Under the pieces are notes generated by a model. The model was not told where the DNA came from. It saw only the letters and a program-made list of their open reading frames with translations, and ran no database searches. From contig NZ_CAUDZA010000044.1 of the NCBI RefSeq assembly GCF_958453765.1, forward strand, positions 1 through 7,707: a DNA stretch of 7,707 bases, given 5' to 3'. The translations under genes and the position numbers were made by a program. Positions 5,853 through 7,707 of the stretch are shown in pieces. This stretch comes from Phascolarctobacterium_A succinatutens_B. Lineage in GTDB: Bacteria > Bacillota > Negativicutes > Acidaminococcales > Acidaminococcaceae. Numbering within the stretch: the stretch's first letter is position 1; every line of letters starts with the position of its first letter.

Positions 5853-7154
5853 ATGCATCCTAAAGTGTTAATTATAATGACAACTCCATATAGTAAAAGT
5901 GATAGTAGCAGGACATTAGATGCGTATTTTCATTTTTGGGAACGTAATAAGGTAGCGCAGATTTTTAGCAGGAACTGGTTGCCAAACAAGGGCCATTGTG
6001 AAGAAATGTTTCAAATTACCGATTCTTCTCTGTTAAAAAAATGGTTTCATAAAGTTAATACAGTAGGTAGAGTTTATTATTATGATGAGATGCATGATGA
6101 AGATGGTAACCAGGTTTTAGCGGATACGTCCACTGTTGGAATTGGTTATAAAATAGGAAGTAAGCACTTGCCTATAATTGAGATTTTAAGAGGTTTTTTG
6201 TGGAGAAAGAAATACTGGTGTAATGAAGCTTTTTTGAAATGGGTAGATGAATATAAGCCAGAGTGTATATTATATAATTTTAGTAATCATCTCTTTACTC
6301 AACAAATAGCTTTGTTCATTGCCAAGAGATTTAACATCCCTATTGTAGCAATAATTGGTGATGATTATTATTTTAATGATAAGTTTTCATTATCTCCTAT
6401 ATATTTGTGGTTTCGCCATAAATTCAAGAAGTTAACTGAACAAATTTTAGCAGGGAATTGTAGCGCAGTATATTGTAGTGATAAAATTCGTGATAAATAT
6501 AATCAGTTTTTTAAGATGAACGGTAAAACTGTATACTTCAATTCATCTGTTCCTAGAAGAAATTTCAGAGTAATAAATAAAAAAGATCCAAAGATAGTTT
6601 ATTTTGGTAGTATTCGTTTAGGAAGAAATAAAGCATTATTGGAAATTGCCAATGCACTGAAAACTATAGACTCAACCTATAAATTAGAAGTCTATTCTAA
6701 TGAGAACGATGAAACTGTTTATGGAGAACTAAAAGCACATCCTAATGTCAAATATGGTGGGGCAATTAATTATTCTGAGGTACAAAGAAAAATCTCAGAA
6801 TGTGATATTTTTGTTATTGCAGAAGGTTTCCGCGAAGAGGATATTAATTTTACCAAATATTCGCTTTCTACTAAAGCATCGGATAGCTTGGCTAGTGGAG
6901 CTGCTATTTTAACTTATGGTCCAATAGATGCAGGTGTTGTTTCTTACATGAAAGAAACTGGAGGTGCAATGGTTTGCACAGATCAAAATCAACTGCAAAA
7001 TGATTTAATAAAGCTTTTAAATGACGAGGATTTACAAAAATCCTATTATGAAAGAGCTGCTTTGGCGTTTTTAAAGAATCACACTGTAGAAAGTAGTACA
7101 AAAATCTTCGAAAGTGTACTTAATGAAGTATTACAAAAAAAAGGTGATAAATAA
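5853..7154 (+). CDS. Glycosyltransferase, GT4-like, of a capsule-cluster family
   Basis: Predicted 433-residue cytoplasmic glycosyltransferase with a GT-B-like layout. The N-terminal domain opens VLIIMTTPYSKSDSSRTLDAY, a Ser/Arg-rich loop that I recognise from uncharacterised glycosyltransferases of Firmicute polysaccharide clusters. It continues with ILYNFSNHLFTQQIA and IPIVAIIGDDYYF (169-173 GDDYY). The C-terminal domain has KIVYFGSIRLGRNK (247-260), a donor-domain start with basic residues, YSEVQRKISECDIFVIAE, and SLSTKASDSLASGAAILTYGP (337-357). The last is the usual place of the donor-binding helix; the Thr-Lys pair replaces the classic E-x7-E. No membrane anchor is seen, and donor and acceptor are unknown. 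AAGGAG (5841-5846) overlaps the stop of the acyltransferase gene and sits 6 bases before the ATG, giving a clear start. The stop abuts the next ATG. Family assignment is good; specificity is not known. Confidence 0.82.
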   Translation: MHPKVLIIMTTPYSKSDSSRTLDAYFHFWERNKVAQIFSRNWLPNKGHCEEMFQITDSSLLKKWFHKVNTVGRVYYYDEMHDEDGNQVLADTSTVGIGYKIGSKHLPIIEILRGFLWRKKYWCNEAFLKWVDEYKPECILYNFSNHLFTQQIALFIAKRFNIPIVAIIGDDYYFNDKFSLSPIYLWFRHKFKKLTEQILAGNCSAVYCSDKIRDKYNQFFKMNGKTVYFNSSVPRRNFRVINKKDPKIVYFGSIRLGRNKALLEIANALKTIDSTYKLEVYSNENDETVYGELKAHPNVKYGGAINYSEVQRKISECDIFVIAEGFREEDINFTKYSLSTKASDSLASGAAILTYGPIDAGVVSYMKETGGAMVCTDQNQLQNDLIKLLNDEDLQKSYYERAALAFLKNHTVESSTKIFESVLNEVLQKKGDK

Positions 7155-7707
7155 ATGCTTGTTTATGGCGTATTGGTAGCTTTGACGATATTAGTTTATT
7201 TTGTCATGAACCTTGTGACAAAAAATAGTGTAAAAAAAAATAAAATTACAATAGTATTTTTTTTCTTAGGTTATTTATTATTATTATGTCTACGAAGTGA
7301 AAGTGTAGGCGTAGATACGCAAGGATATGTAAATACATATAACATGATCAGTAGAACTTATTGGCAAACCTTGCTTGTATATAGTCGGCAGGAAATAGGT
7401 TTTCTAGCTTTAGAAAAAATACTTAGTTTTTTCGGAGATGCTAGATTACTTATGATTGTAGTAGCTTTGTTGACAGTGCTTCCAGTTATGTATTTATATA
7501 AAAGAGAAAGTAATGATGCTATTTTGTGTTGTTCCTTTTTTCTGATATCGCTTTTATTTGAGATGTTTTTTTCTGGAATGCGCCAAAGCATAGCTATAGC
7601 CTTAACGGTACCAGCTTATTATTACGTAAGAAGAGGAAAAATAATAAGTTACGTTCTTACTGTTCTTATTGCTTTTTCTTTTCATACTTCAGCAATAGTT
7701 TTACTTT
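7155..7707 (+). CDS. EpsG/Wzy-like polysaccharide polymerase, 5' part (runs off window)
   Basis: The reading frame from the ATG at 7155 stays open for 184 codons to the window edge. Its stop is outside, so it is partial. It directly follows the stop of the preceding gene (TAA then ATG), with AAGGTG at 7141-7146 placed 8 bases ahead. The translation is very hydrophobic, with several membrane helices (about 2-20, 32-47, 97-114, 121-138, 163-184). It shows EpsG-family features: R47 then a VGVDTQGY stretch (51-58), QEIGF followed by LEKILSFFG, SGMRQSIAIAL (140-150) and FHTSAI (176-181). These proteins are thought to polymerise lipid-linked repeat units outside the membrane, as Wzy does. The position after two glycosyltransferases and an acyltransferase fits. 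An A9 run (7232-7240) lies near the start of the gene. No flippase is visible, so it is probably further downstream. Confidence 0.85.
   Translation, partial: MLVYGVLVALTILVYFVMNLVTKNSVKKNKITIVFFFLGYLLLLCLRSESVGVDTQGYVNTYNMISRTYWQTLLVYSRQEIGFLALEKILSFFGDARLLMIVVALLTVLPVMYLYKRESNDAILCCSFFLISLLFEMFFSGMRQSIAIALTVPAYYYVRRGKIISYVLTVLIAFSFHTSAIVLL
7232..7240 (+). repeat. A9 homopolymer near the start of the polymerase gene
   Basis: Nine A in a row cover codons for Val-Lys-Lys-Asn at about residues 26-29. One extra A gives an immediate TAA, and one fewer gives TAG a few codons later. Long A runs are expected by chance in DNA this AT-rich, so the run itself is certain but a switching role is speculative. 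Confidence 0.4.

Noticed and set aside
7275..7286. TTA repeat (four units) in the polymerase gene
   Set aside because: It encodes four leucines in a membrane helix. It is a triplet repeat that keeps frame, and four copies is too short to suggest variability.

Overview
This window is part of a surface-polysaccharide (capsule, exopolysaccharide or O-antigen-like) biosynthesis locus. All eight genes are on the + strand and tightly packed; the largest gap is about 90 bases. I see no RNA genes, mobile elements, CRISPR arrays or convincing terminators. The gene content suggests a diderm (outer-membrane-bearing) Firmicute of the class Negativicutes. A Wza-type periplasmic/outer-membrane export protein (26-682) sits beside a separate CpsC/CpsD-style pair of chain-length regulator and tyrosine kinase, and the Shine-Dalgarno sites are strong and Firmicute-like. 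This taxonomic call is inference.

Region 1 (1-2861) is the assembly and export module. It has high GC, with codons dominated by ctg, ggc and gcg. It encodes a secreted Poly_export/SLBB protein, a two-helix Wzz-type polysaccharide co-polymerase (694-2181), and a stand-alone BY-kinase with a tyrosine-rich tail (2169-2861). The kinase start lies inside the end of the Wzz gene. After a short spacer comes the initiating polyprenyl-phosphate sugar-1-phosphate transferase (2954-4297). Its composition is mosaic: AT-rich through the membrane part, then GC-rich from about base 3590 through the catalytic part.

Region 2 (4303-7707) is the glycan-specific module, with much lower GC (about 25-35% in the lines I counted). 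It holds a GT4-like glycosyltransferase, a left-handed beta-helix O-acyltransferase, a second GT4-like glycosyltransferase, and the 5' part of an EpsG/Wzy-like polymerase that runs off the window.

The genes fit a Wzy-dependent pathway. The phosphotransferase loads the first sugar on undecaprenyl phosphate, two glycosyltransferases extend it, and the acyltransferase decorates it. A flippase not seen here would move the unit across the membrane. The EpsG-like protein would polymerise it, the Wzz/kinase pair would set chain length, and the Wza-like protein would export it.

The best lead is an uninterrupted run of eight G in the AT-rich acyltransferase gene (5425-5432). Gain or loss of one G gives a stop within a few codons, which makes the gene a candidate phase-variable switch of polysaccharide O-acylation. 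I found no sign of a wholly new system such as a defence island or novel RNA.
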